A stretch of DNA of 64,000 nt from Pollenia angustigena. Its lineage: Eukaryota; Arthropoda; Insecta; Diptera; Polleniidae. The stretch is from assembly GCA_930367215.1 (NCBI GenBank), contig OV884057.1, positions 112,059,284-112,123,283 of the forward strand, written 5' to 3'. The position numbers were made by a program, and so were the translations under genes. Below the pieces are notes generated by a model. The model was not told the DNA's origin and made no database searches. It was given only the letters and a program-made list of their open reading frames with translations. Below are positions 53,611 to 64,000 of the stretch, one piece after another. Numbering within the stretch: the first letter of the stretch is position 1; the number at the start of each line of letters is the position of its first letter.

Positions 53611-54718
53611 AACAAGTAAGAGTGCTATATTCGGCTGTGCCGAATCTTATATACCCTTCACCATTGTGGGAGCAGAATACAGAGCAACTAGACAAAAACT
53701 AAATAATTTTTACATATGTATACATACATAATTATAATACTTTAAACTCCATTATAAATTATATTTAAAAAGCGAAAACTGGTAAATATTTTTTTTAAAT
53801 CGTTTTTAGAACATAAGTACCTAATTTGGAAACTTTGGCTTTTTCCGTTCACCAGATATACAGCAAAAAGTAATAAAAATACAACAACAACAATGTATTT
53901 TTTTAAAAAAATAGAGGTAGTCGTGGTTTTTTGCTCATAACTCAGCCATTTTTTAACCGATTTGGCAGATTTATATACCGACGTGTTAAAGAAGAAATTT
54001 ACCGTTTACTTTAGCTACAAAGCTTGGACTCGGGGAGATCTATGGCTCCCGAAAGTGGGTATTTAAAAAAAAAATTAATTTTGGTCATAACTTTTTTGTG
54101 TCTGAACCGATTTTCCCGAGTTCTATGTTCTATGTTCTACTAAAAATTTCCGATATTTTGGTATATAAGTCATATCCATAGGACATATGGCAGCCTTAAA
54201 ATTTAGGTTTTTATAAAATTTTTAATTTTTTTTGTACGGGAGGTACCACGCCCACTTCTCCAATCCCGCCCACATTTTGTAGAATGGTGTGTATTGGCAA
54301 CCTAAATGTGTGTACCTAATTTGGAAACTTTGGCTTTTGCCGTTCCCCAGTTATACAGCAAAAAGTAATAAAAATACAACAACCACAAGGGATTTTTGGG
54401 AAAAATTAGAGGTAGTCGTGGTTTTTTGCTCATATCTCAGCCATTTGTGGACCGATCTGGCTGAATTTCAATAGCAAAATTATAATAAGAATACCTGACA
54501 GAAAGATACCCCAACGAAGCTCCCATCATATCTGGGGGCTTCGGAAAACCCATTTCAACAGACAGACGGACAGACGGACAACCGGATTTGAACTTCGCTT
54601 TTCATAAGGACCCAGAATATATCTACTTTATAGGGTGTAGGATCAATATTGTAGAAATTACAAACGGAATGACAAAGTTATATATACCCTTTTACCTTCG
54701 GTGAAGGGTATAAAAACA
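53611..54718. repeat. DINE-1-like interspersed element (family A)
   Basis: It begins aacaagtaagagtgctatattcg and has TATACCCTTCACC near one end and GGTGAAGGGTATA at the other. It contains ccacgcccact...cccgccca, cagacggacagacggac and cagaatatatct phrases, all seen in Drosophila DINE-1 (reverse strand). An internal block (ggtagtcgtggttttttgc) occurs twice. DINE-1 elements are Helentron-associated; the link is inferred from phrase similarity. Confidence 0.7.
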
Positions 54719-55286
54719 ATTAACTAACTAACTATAATTTTTGTAAGTATAATTTATATTTATGTACATACATACATACATACATATATAATTAAAAATT
54801 TAATTTTAAATAAAAAGCTTTTCTTATTTTTACAAAAATGAATTTGTTTAAACTTTGATATTGTTACAAGTAGAACTGTTGCTTATAAGTCTGTTACGTT
54901 TAACAGTTTTATTTGGTTTAATATCTTTAGTTTATCTAAAATCTTTATGGATGGACACGTTTTGCTAAAAACAAGTTGTTTTGCTCATAGTGGAAACATT
55001 TAATATAAAAGCTGTACATACTGCATATATGTACACATTTTTCATCTACAAACTAGTTTTACAATAGAATTTTAACTAGAACAACTGGAACCCTTTTTCC
55101 AACTGTGAAAAACGTAATCATCTTACAGTGACTGTCGACAATAGTTGTTGTCATGGAAGAAGAAGCATAATTTTCTTATCAGCTTGTTTTGGTTTTTTAG
55201 TTTTGTTTATGTTTCTTTCATACACATTTAATTTTTTTTACGGCTTTTAGTAAAGTTAAAGAAGTGCAATTTTACATAAAATAAAA
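54719..55286. other. Upstream region of Wdr59
   Basis: Holds a TACA/CATA microsatellite (about 54768-54790) and AT-rich sequence. No promoter motif could be pinned down. Confidence 0.4.
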
Positions 55287-55851
55287 ATGCCATCAACCGA
55301 TACATTACGAAGTAACGATCGCGGGGGCGAAAAAGAACTGACAAGTTATATCCGAAAAAGTGATAAAGTCTATGAACACCGGGAATCGCAGGCTACGGCC
55401 ATGACTGTCGATTATACGGGGCAATGGGTGCTACTAGCCGGACGTCGTCATCTTGCCTTGCAATGTTTGGGCCAAGATGATGATAGTGGCTTCTTACGTA
55501 AATATAACACAAATTCAAAATATGAAGTCTCGGCTGCAGAATTTGCTATCTGCCATGAAAGTAAAGAATCGTGTGCAATAGCAGTAAGTTCAAATGTTCT
55601 TAAAATTGAATTGGTTTTTTAATGATGTGTATACTTGTAGACTAGTCAACATATTGATGTTGTCACTTGGGGTGCTGCTGAACCACGTTACCTGCATTCG
55701 CTTCGTGGCCATACACGTATGGTCACAGATATCGATTGGCATGGTAAAAATCCTAATCTTTTAGCCAGTTGTTCCATTGATACATTTTCACATATTTGGG
55801 ATTTAAGGGATTCTCGTAAACCTACATTGTCCTTTAGTGCAGTTTGCATGT
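55287..55851 (+). CDS. Wdr59: WDR59 (GATOR2 subunit), first two coding exons
   Basis: Exon 1 coding 55287-55583 (99 codons, ATG after AAAATAAAA), a 57-bp intron (GTAAGT...ACTTGTAG, 55584-55640), and exon 2 55641-55851 ending in phase 1 before GTAAGT. The spliced protein has ESQATAMTVDYTGQWVLLAG (human WDR59 RDSQATAMSVDCLGQ...), the WD repeat SLRGHTRMVTDIDWH, LASCSIDTFSHIWDLRDSRK and PTLSFSAVCM, the start of its beta-propeller. WDR59 is part of GATOR2, which relieves GATOR1 and so supports TORC1 activation at lysosomes. About 169 of more than 900 residues are in view. An N-terminal ~25-residue extension precedes the conserved region. Later exons were not found before the window end. Confidence 0.9.
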
Positions 55852-57248
55852 GTAAGTAAAGTTTTGGTACTGTTTTATTTTTAGTTTCAACCAGGGACCG
55901 AAAATAACAGTTATTTTGATATTTAAAAATAAAAAAAAAACTTACGGGAGTGGTTTAGAATCCAAATCCACTCGAAAGTGGATTACTTCGGCGTTTTTGG
56001 TGTTCTGAATTTCACATCCACATGTTTTTATTCGTTTTCAATTAGAGTAGTAATGAGTTGGTGAAAATAAACCGAACCGAATTTCAATCTTGTATTAACA
56101 AAACACAATTTTGGTTTTTAGTTTAAAATGTTCTTTATTCAATTTAATCAAAAATATATGTGCCTATATCGTCACCTAAAACGCAAACGGCCCTTATTAA
56201 AATTTTGAAAATTTTATTCGCACTACATAATTGTCTATGTTGTGGTTCTGTTTTTGCACTTTTGCTTCTTCGCAAGAGTGCAACTTGTAACGTGATCTAC
56301 CTAAGTGATTGTTAACACCAATGCTGTAGATGATTACATTCGATTTAATTGCAATCACATGATTATTCAGTAACGATTGTTATCTTTTTGATTGCGTTCA
56401 AAATCTAGTGTTGATTGCAATCAATTTTTTGAAACCAATTTATATAACAATTAATTAAAATCAAATTTACCTCCAATCGATTTGATTGCAAAACTTAAAT
56501 TGTAATAAAATCAAGTAATTGTAATCAAAATGAAATCACAATCAAAATCTTCGTTCCCTATAAATGAAACTCTTTCTTCTAGAAATAAAGCTGCCTATGA
56601 TAATTTCAAATCAAGGATATAATATTTAAAGTCAAGCGACGAAAAATCACACATATATAACCATTAATATTGGTGAATTTTAGAAAAAGATTTTAATCAA
56701 CAATTACACTGCTTTTTTGTGACAAGCGGGGCACCTGGCGTTTTAACCGAATTCGGGTACGCTGAATCCATTGGTACTACCCGATATTTTTTTGTTAGCT
56801 CTTGTTTTCGAGATATTATTTCTAAAATGGAGAAGTTGCACAACATATCTGTGACAACAAATAAAAAATGCTTAAGTCGAAATTTCGTGTTTTGAGATAT
56901 TAACAGCCCTATTCGGAAAAAATAAAAATAAAACAAGCAGTAGTTTTAGAAACAAAAAGGGTATTCACGTCACAAGTTGCACCCTTGCAAAAAAGCAAAA
57001 GCGCAAAAATAAAACAACCACACAGACAATTAGTTTAACGTAAATAATTGCAACTTGAGACATGAATACCCCCAAAATAAAAAAAAATCAGCAAAATTTC
57101 GAAATTTTTGTTTTTTTTAAAAATTAATAAAAATTGGAAAATACAGCTATGCTTCTAATTTTTCTACAAATAATCCAAACAAAACAAGCCATCAATGATT
57201 AAAATCTGTCTGCAACTTTTGATTTTGAATTCAACTTAAGAATTTCAT
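55852..57248. other. Start of the long Wdr59 intron
   Basis: GTAAGT donor at 55852. The interior has AT-rich repeats of 'caatca/tgattg' (56330-56560). No exon recognised. Confidence 0.5.
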
Positions 57249-57392
57249 AAAAAACAACTAAGAGTACTATATTCGGCTATGCCGAATCTTATATACCCTT
57301 CAACATGGTTTGGAAAGAACAGAAGTCTATATATATATACATATATATCTTAATATATGTATATACATATACATGTATGTATATTTATATCA

Positions 57393-57755
57393 TATAAAGT
57401 AACCTTCGAAAGGATATAATTCCCAGTTTCTATTTGTTAAAATTGTTGAGTTAAATACATTCAATTTATAAAGTATCACTATCCAGTGTGACACAAAGAA
57501 TGCTGACGACGGCCGTAGCGGGCCAGAAAATGCATTACATTCTGCTGGTGTCTAATAATTGTAAATTTTTCTGTACATAAATATACCTCATTGCTTTCCA
57601 ACGGAAAGCTAAGGTAAAATGTAACAAGAAATACAATATAATAGTCTGGTAGTGTATAAAGTCATTTCTGAAAAATTGAAGGAAAAGGGCTATTAAAAAA
57701 AAGCTTTATAAAATACAAAACTGAAGCTTAGCTCATAGAATAAATTCGAAAAATA
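57393..57755 (-). repeat. ~389-bp satellite unit, inverted, single
   Basis: Matches the units at 49798-51062 (gtaaccttcgaaaggatataattcccag ... taaattcgaaaaa), moderately diverged. Confidence 0.85.
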
Positions 57756-57756
57756 A

Positions 57757-58385
57757 AAACAAGTAAGAAAGTATAGTCGGTCAAGCCCGCCATATGATAT
57801 CCTACACCACAGTATTTAAAAACAAATCATGCTGATGTGTCCATGTAAATATGGATTTATCTATGTTTATAAACTTCATTAAAATCGGTTTGAAAGTTTG
57901 TAAGAGGCAGAAATTGCCCCCTGCCTCCCCTTGTGGTCCTAGTTTTTAAAAACTGTATTGCTAATGTGTCCCTATAGATATGGATCTATCAATGTTTAAA
58001 ATTTCATTAAGATCGGGTTGAGAGGCAGAAATTGCCCCTATCTCCCCTCGTGGTCCGATTTTTTTTAAAATTTATACATTTTGTGTCCATATAGATATGG
58101 TTCTATGTATGTTTTAAATTTCATTAAAATCGGTTAGGTAAGTGCTAATAAGAACCTATGTATGACCCAAATTTTATCAAATTATCTCCAAAATTGCGAC
58201 CTGTACTTTGCGCACAAGGTTACATGGACAGCCAGCCAGCCGGACGGACATCGTTAGTTCGACTCAGAAAGTGATTCTGAGTAGATCGGTATACTTTCAG
58301 GTGGGGGTAGGACCACTATTTTAAGGCGTTACACATATCAGCACAAATGCATAATACCCTCTCCACTATTGTGGTGTGGGTATAA
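57757..58385 (-). repeat. DINE-like repeat (family B)
   Basis: Full copy in minus orientation, from caagtaagaaagtatagtc to ctattgtggtgtgggtata. Confidence 0.8.
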
Positions 58386-59159
58386 ATATATCGCTTAATT
58401 TTATTTAATTATTTGCACATATTTGCGTGCTATTAAATATATAAAAAGTTTAATTAATATTTAGCAAGTTAGTTTTTATCGAATTTTAGTATGAATTTGG
58501 TCATAACTCGGCCATTTTGTAACCGATTTGACAGATTTTTATACCGACATCTTTAAGAATAAATTTACTACTTGGGTGAATAAACTTGGAGTCGGGAAGA
58601 TCTTTGGTTCCCGAAAATAGGTATTTAAAAAAATATATTTTTGGCATTACTTTTTTTTACCGATTTTTCAGCAAATATGTTATACTAAAAATTTCCGAAA
58701 TTTTGATATCTAAGACGTATGAATAGGTCATATTGCAACTCTAATATTTAAGTTTTTATAAAAATGTTAATGTTTTTTAGCCCTTTTTTGGAGTATTTTG
58801 CTCATAACTTAACCATTTTTAACCGATTTGGCAGATTTATATACCAACGTGCTTAACAATACCCAGCAAAAAAAAAGACATGCAAAAGAAGTAGTAAATT
58901 CATGGGTTCCGCGGATAATGCACTGGTTCTTTTTAGGTGAAACATGCATGATTTTAACATTAGCGCGTCGTTGGCGAGCATGGGCTCACTTTTAGGTAAA
59001 CGGCTCGTCATTTAAAATATTGCTTAGAACCAATGAAAGTTCAGTGATTAGATCGGGGTTTTCATTGATCTGGAATATTAACTGAATTGAGTGTGAATGA
59101 AAAGCAATGAATCTTTAATGATTTTAATACGTATTTTCATTGTTGCTCGATATTAATTT

Positions 59160-59805
59160 TTATATGCATTATGGGAATGTATTATAAATTACATTTTTCC
59201 TTTTGTTTTCCCTATGTAGTAGTAAGATTTTGATAACGGCGCGTAAATTTTACACAAACAAAATGCCTGTTGTTTTTTGTATTGTAATAGAGATAAGCAG
59301 ACCTATTGGATAAGCCTTGATATACGCAATATAACAGATTTTAAAACATATTAAAATTAAATGTATTTACATATCGAGCCTTTGGTGCAATACCGTAGTA
59401 ATTCAAAAAATCGTGAACTGAGAAAAATGCATTTGACGTTTTAAGCCATCTTTTTAATAGTAGTTCCGTTTACTTAAGTTATTTTTTTACAAGTTTTTTA
59501 ATAAAGAGGAATGTTTTGTAATTAAAAAAAGGTGAAAAATTATTAATAATATTAAATATTTTTTTTATATTAATATAAATATAAATAGCTAGAGGCAATA
59601 AAAACATTTTTAGCTGCAAAATCTTAACAGTTAGAGATAGAACCATAATCTTTTTTTCTTTAGATAGATATTTTCCCAAAGATCATTTCTGCATACCCAG
59701 CTCAAAAAATTCAAATTTTGAGTTACTACGATATTGCACCAAAGGCTCGATATGTATATATTAAAAAAAATTTAACTCAATCATTAAAGTCAATTGTATA
59801 TAATA
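59160..59805. repeat. Duplicated block, copy 1 (with MITE)
   Basis: 59160-59374 plus 59755-59805 match 62157-62424 (gggaatgtattataaattac..., aacaaaatgcctgttg..., tcattaaagtcaattg). A MITE (59375-59749) and then a Helitron (59806 on) separate the copies; copy 2 shows the empty sites. Confidence 0.8.
59375..59749. mobile_element. 375-bp MITE (CGAGCCTTTGGTGCAATA)
   Basis: The inverted ends CGAGCCTTTGGTGCAATA and (reverse strand) CGAGCCTTTGGTGCAATA are identical, continuing into a diverging ~18 bp. The block at 62157-62424 has the empty site (tttacataggtatgtatt). Confidence 0.85.
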
Positions 59806-61670
59806 CTAGCTTAACCCGTTGCGCTTCGCTTCACTGCGTTAACCACCTTTGAAGACTCTCCCTTTAATAGTTCTTCAGTAGAGAGATATTTATTTTTATT
59901 TTCAAAAGTGTAGTATACCATAAGAGTGACTTCTACAAAGTTTGAACATTCTTACTATAACAGTTCTTGAGATAAGAGATATTAAACATCGTCGTTCTAT
60001 GGGGGGTACCACTTCTCCCGCTGCTATATTATTTGAATTTTGGCGCTCAGAAGATCCTACTACCAAAAGTTCAACAAAATGCGTGCAGCGGCTCTTATTA
60101 ATATTTCTATATATGAGGGGTACTGCTTCTACTCTGTCTACCCGGCCCATTTTTATATTGAAAATTATAGTTTACCATAATAGTAGCTTTAACCACGTTT
60201 GAAGACTCTCCCTTTAATATTTCTTCAGTTGAGCAATATTTAATACATGCATCCTACGGGAGGTGTTTCCCCCTGCGCCTTCCCGCTTTATTTTTATTTT
60301 CAAAAGTGTAGTACACCATAAGACTGACTTCCACAAAGTTTGAACATTCGCACTACAACAGTTCTTAAGCGTGGGTACCACTTCCCCCGCTGCTATTTTG
60401 TTTAAATTTTGGGGTTCAGAAGATCATACTACCAAAGGTCCAACAAAATGCGTGCAGAGGTTCTTATTAATATTTCTATCTATGAGGGGTACTGCTCCTC
60501 CCCTGTCTACCCCGCCTATTTTTATATTGAAATTTATAGTTTACCCTAATAGAAGCTCTAACCACGTTTGAAGACTCTCTCTTTAATAGTTCTTCAGTTC
60601 AGCGATATTTAATATATGCATACTATGGGAGGTGTTTCCCCCATGCGCCTACCCGGTTTTTTTTATTTTCAAAAGTGTAGTATGTCTACCATAAGAGTGA
60701 CTTCCACAAAGTTTGAGCATTCTCACTACAACAGTTCTTAAGATATGTGATATTAAACATTGGCGTCCTATGGGGGGTAACATTACCCCGCTGCTATTTT
60801 ATTTCAATTTTGGGGTTCAGAAGATCATACTACAAAAAGTTTAATAAAATGAGTGCAGCGGCTCTAAATTATATTTCTATCTATGAGGGGTACTGCTCCT
60901 CCTCTGTCTACGCCGCCCATTTCTATATTGAAATTTAAAGTTTGCCATAATAGTAGCTTTTACCACGTTTGAAGACTCTCCCTTTAATAGTTCTTCAGTT
61001 GAGAGATATTTAATATATGCATCCTATGGAAGGTATTTCCCACCTGCGCCTTCCCGCTTTATTTTTATTTTCAAAAGTGTAGTATACCATAAGTGTGACT
61101 TCTACAAAGTTTGAACATTCTTACATTAATAGTTTTTAAGATATCCGATATTAAACATTTGCGTCCTATAGGGGGTAACACTTCCCCCGCTGCTATTTTG
61201 TTTAAATTTTGGGCCTCAGAAGATCCTGCTACCAAAAGTTCAACAAATTGCTTGCAGCGGCTCTTATTAATATTGCTATCTATGAGGGGTACTGCTCCTC
61301 CTCTGTCTACCCCGCCCATTTTTATATTGAAATTTAAAGTTTACCATAGTAGTAGCTGTAACCACGTTTGAAGACTCTCCCTTTAATAGTTCTTCTGTTG
61401 AGCGATATTTAATTTATGCATCCTATGGAAGGTATTTCCCCCCTTGCGCCTACCCGCTTCATTTTTGTTTTCAAAAGTGAGACTTCCACAAAGTTTGAAC
61501 ATTCTCACAACAACAGTTCTTAAGATATGCAATGTTAAACATTGGCGTCCTATGGGGGATTCCACTTCCCCCGCTGCTATTTTATTTAAATTTTGGGGCT
61601 CAGAAGATCCTACTACCAAAAGTTCAGCAAAATGCGTGTAGCGGCTCTTAAGATATGCCATAATAAATAT
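59806..61670 (-). mobile_element. Helitron with ~350-400-bp internal repeats, 5' truncated
   Basis: Same family as 45104-48170. The minus-strand 3' end is CTAG at 59806 with the aacccgttgcgcttcgc hairpin-type end; it sits after ATA at the point where the duplicate block (62424) continues ttcgtcccc. Internal units start near 59849, 60201, 60573, 60969 and 61369. Its 5' end is lost at the junction with a family B repeat (61671). Confidence 0.8.
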
Positions 61671-62158
61671 CCGGCTGGCTGGCTGTCCATGTAACCTTGT
61701 GCGCAAAGTACAGGTCGCAATTTTGGAGATAATTTGATAAAATTTGGGTCATACATAGGTTCTTATTAGCACTTACCTAACCGATTTTAATGAAATTTAA
61801 AACATACATAGAACCATATCTATATGGACACAAAATGTATAAATTTAAAAAAAAATCGGACCACGAGGGGAGATAGGGGCAATTTCTGCCTCTCAACCCG
61901 ATCTTAATGAAATTTTAAACATAGATAGATCCATATTTATAGGGACACATTAGCTATACAGTTTTTAAAAATAGGACCACAAGGGGAGGCAGGGGGCAAT
62001 TTCTGCCTCTCACAAACTTTCAACCCGATTTTCATGAAGTTTATAAACATAGATAAGTCCATATTTACATGGACACATAAGCATGATGTGTTTTTAAATA
62101 CTGTGGTGTAGGGTATCATATGGTCGGGCTTGACCGACTATACTTTCTTGCTTGTTTT
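61671..62158 (+). repeat. DINE-like repeat (family B), 5' truncated
   Basis: Begins within the ccggctggctggctgtcc phrase at the Helitron junction and runs to the normal end (tatactttcttgcttg). Confidence 0.8.
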
Positions 62159-62424
62159 TTATGCACTATGGGAATGTATTATAAATTACATTTTTCCTTT
62201 TGTTTTCCCTATGTAGTAGTAAGATTTTGACAACGGCGGGTAAATTTTACACAAACAAAATGCCTGTTGTTTTTTGTATTGTTGTAGAGGTAAGCATGAC
62301 CTATTGGATAGGCCTTGATATACGCAATATAACAAATTTAAATACATATAAAAATTAAATGTATTTACATAGGTATGTATTAAAAAAATTTAACTCAATC
62401 ATTAAAGTCAATTGTATATAATAT
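62157..62424. repeat. Duplicated block, copy 2
   Basis: Uninterrupted partner of 59160-59805. Beyond it, 62425-62690 is AT-rich with no feature recognised. Confidence 0.8.
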
Positions 62425-62690
62425 TCGTCCCCTTTCAATGCTAAAAGAATACCTAATTACAGTGAAAATTGTAATTCCTACATAAGAGTTGAATGCATGT
62501 AATTTTTCATGGGTTCACTTATTTAAAATTTATTCGAATTTTGGAAGGCATTAGTACTTAATTCATTCAAGTAGTTAAGTGCTAAAGAAGTCATGAAAAT
62601 ATCCCTTCTACTTGAACAGGTTCCAAAGTTTTTTGCTCGGTGGGTTATATGTATATCTGTACAAATATTTAAACAAACTTGAATATAAAT

Positions 62691-63656
62691 AACAAGTAAG
62701 AAAGTGTAGTCGGTCAAGCCCGACCATATGATACCCTACACCACAGTATTAAAAACACATCATGCTTATATGTCCATATAAATATGGATTTATCTATGTT
62801 TATAAAACTCATTAAAATCGGGTTAAAAGTTTGTGAGGGACAGAAATTGCCCCCTACCTCCCCTTGTGGTCCTATTTTTGAAAAACTGTATAGCTTATGT
62901 GTCCATATAGATATGGATCTATCTATGTTTTGAATTTCATAAAATTCGGTTTGAGAGGCAGAAATTGGCCATATCTCCCCTCGTGTTCCTATTTTTTAAA
63001 AAATACATCCCTTTTGTGTCCATAAAGATATGGTTCTATGTAAGTTTTAAATTTCATTAAAATCGGTTTGATAGTTTCTGAGGGGAAGAAATTTCCCCCT
63101 ATCTTCCCTCGTGGTCCTACGATTGGTCCTTGTGGCAATAAGAACCTATGACCCAAATTTTATCAAATTATCTCCAAAATTGCGACCTGTACTTTCATTA
63201 AAATCGGTTTGAGAGGCAGAAATTGCCCCTATCTCCCCTCGTGGTCCGATTTTTTTAAAAATTTATACATTTTGTGTCCATATAGATATGGTTCTATCTA
63301 TGTCTTAAATTTCATTAAAATCGGTTTGATAGTTTCTGAGAGGAAGAAATGTCCCCCTATCTTACCTCGTGGTCCTACGATTCGGCCTATTTTCAAAAGG
63401 CTTGGTCCTTGTGGCAATAAGAACCTATGACCCAAATTTTATCAAATTATCTCCAAAATTGCGACCTGTACTTTGCGCACAAGGTTACATGGACAGCCAG
63501 CCAGCCAGCCGGACGGACATCATTAGTTCAACTCAGAAAGTGATTCTGAGTAGATCGGTATACTTTAAGGTGGGTCTAGGACCACTATTTTAAGGCGTTA
63601 CACACATCAGCACAAATGCATAATACCCTCTCCACTATTGTGGTGTGGGTATAAAA
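62691..63656 (-). repeat. DINE-like repeat (family B), expanded
   Basis: Minus-orientation copy of 966 bp with both normal ends. It is longer than the ~600-bp copies because an internal block (agaggcagaaattg ... aagaacctatgacccaaatt) is present twice in tandem (about 62950-63190 and 63200-63460). Confidence 0.8.
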
Positions 63657-64000
63657 ATACCAGTTGTAGAACCAAAAAGCTAAAGAAAAATATCAAATTT
63701 CCCGTATTTCCTTTTTTTTTGGTACTATTTTTCCCCCCATTAAAGTATCAAAAATTTTAGTATTGTAGTGGGAGCTAGGGTTGCCAGACACCAAAAGTCA
63801 AATAACTGGACAATAGAAAAATTCACCTGAATTTTGAAAAAATAACTGGACGATTTGAAAAAGCACTTAACTATAAGAAAAAATAAAATTTTACTTCAGA
63901 TTTTATTTTGCAATAAAAAAAAGTTTTAAAAAGCATAGAAACGCACAGTGGTATTTCTTCATACATCTAACTGCAAAAAATAGAAGGAGTGATCCTACAA
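63657..64000. other. Nothing recognised to the window end
   Basis: AT-rich. A phrase 'ataactggac' occurs twice (63802, 63842). No exon of Wdr59 recognised. Confidence 0.4.

Larger units (their letters stand above)
57249..58860. repeat. DINE-1-like element (family A) interrupted by other repeats
   Basis: 57249-57330 (actatattcggctatgccgaatc...) is the start of a family A copy, and 58490-58860 (cataactcggccattttgtaaccg...) is its later part, comparable to 53930-54200. Between them lie a satellite unit and a family B copy. Confidence 0.65.

Noticed and set aside
55890..56575. Possible inverted ends AGGGACCGAAAAT / ATCTTCGTTCCCT in the Wdr59 intron
   Set aside because: The match is short and imperfect and no target duplication was found.
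59902..61706. Several similar 60-107-codon frames on both strands
   Set aside because: They are chance frames in the tandem units of the Helitron, present on both strands alike.
58861..62645. Possible outer pair TACCCAGCAAAAAA / TTTTTTGCTCGGTGGGT
   Set aside because: Weak match, no target duplication, and the region is a patchwork of other elements.
1..64000. tRNA, rRNA or other structural RNA genes
   Set aside because: I saw no TTCGAATC-type B box in a cloverleaf context and no rRNA-like sequence; a covariance-model scan would be needed to exclude them.

Overview
This window looks like AT-rich chromosomal DNA of a higher fly (Brachycera, probably a calyptrate such as a blowfly or muscid). 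The reasons are an insect-type sulfatase-like DUF229 gene, a fly-like WDR59 gene with a 57 bp intron, the last exons of an insect odorant receptor, DINE-1-like repeats, TATG/TACA microsatellites, and many Helitron, hAT, mariner, pogo, piggyBac, Transib and Jockey remains. The species call is inference. I see no bacterial genes and no CRISPR array.

Host genes are few. A DUF229 membrane protein (12767-14857, +) sits tail to tail with the two terminal coding exons of an odorant receptor (15421-15669, -). The first two coding exons of Wdr59 (55287-55851, +) lie at the right, followed by an intron of more than 8 kb filled with repeats. A possible tiny first exon at 29840-29894 is very tentative.

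Region by region: 1-4360 holds two broken Jockey-clade retrotransposons, the first flanked by an inverted duplication and carrying a short Helitron. 4391-8110 is a Transib element (the RAG1-related superfamily) with CACA-starting ends and a 5-bp CGGCG target duplication. 8.1-30 kb carries the DUF229/odorant receptor pair plus many short inverted-repeat elements, a deleted piggyBac and mariner relics. 30.9-44.3 kb is one nest of insertions: a LINE is cut by a pogo element and by a DINE-like repeat; the DINE-like repeat holds a piggyBac, which holds a second Transib, which holds an inverted-repeat element, which holds a mariner. 44.3-51.1 kb is a ~389-bp satellite into which two Helitron families have inserted in tandem, one of them built of ~398-bp repeats. 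51.1-55.2 kb has LINE, possible gag and DINE-like copies. 55.9-64 kb is repeat-filled sequence downstream of Wdr59 exon 2.

The most interesting content is the Transib pair. Both have GC-rich 5-bp target duplications and ends that begin with a CACA-like heptamer followed after 22-23 bp by an A-rich block, the layout of V(D)J recombination signals. Their transposases show RAG1-type motifs. Removing the second one exactly restores the piggyBac reading frame.
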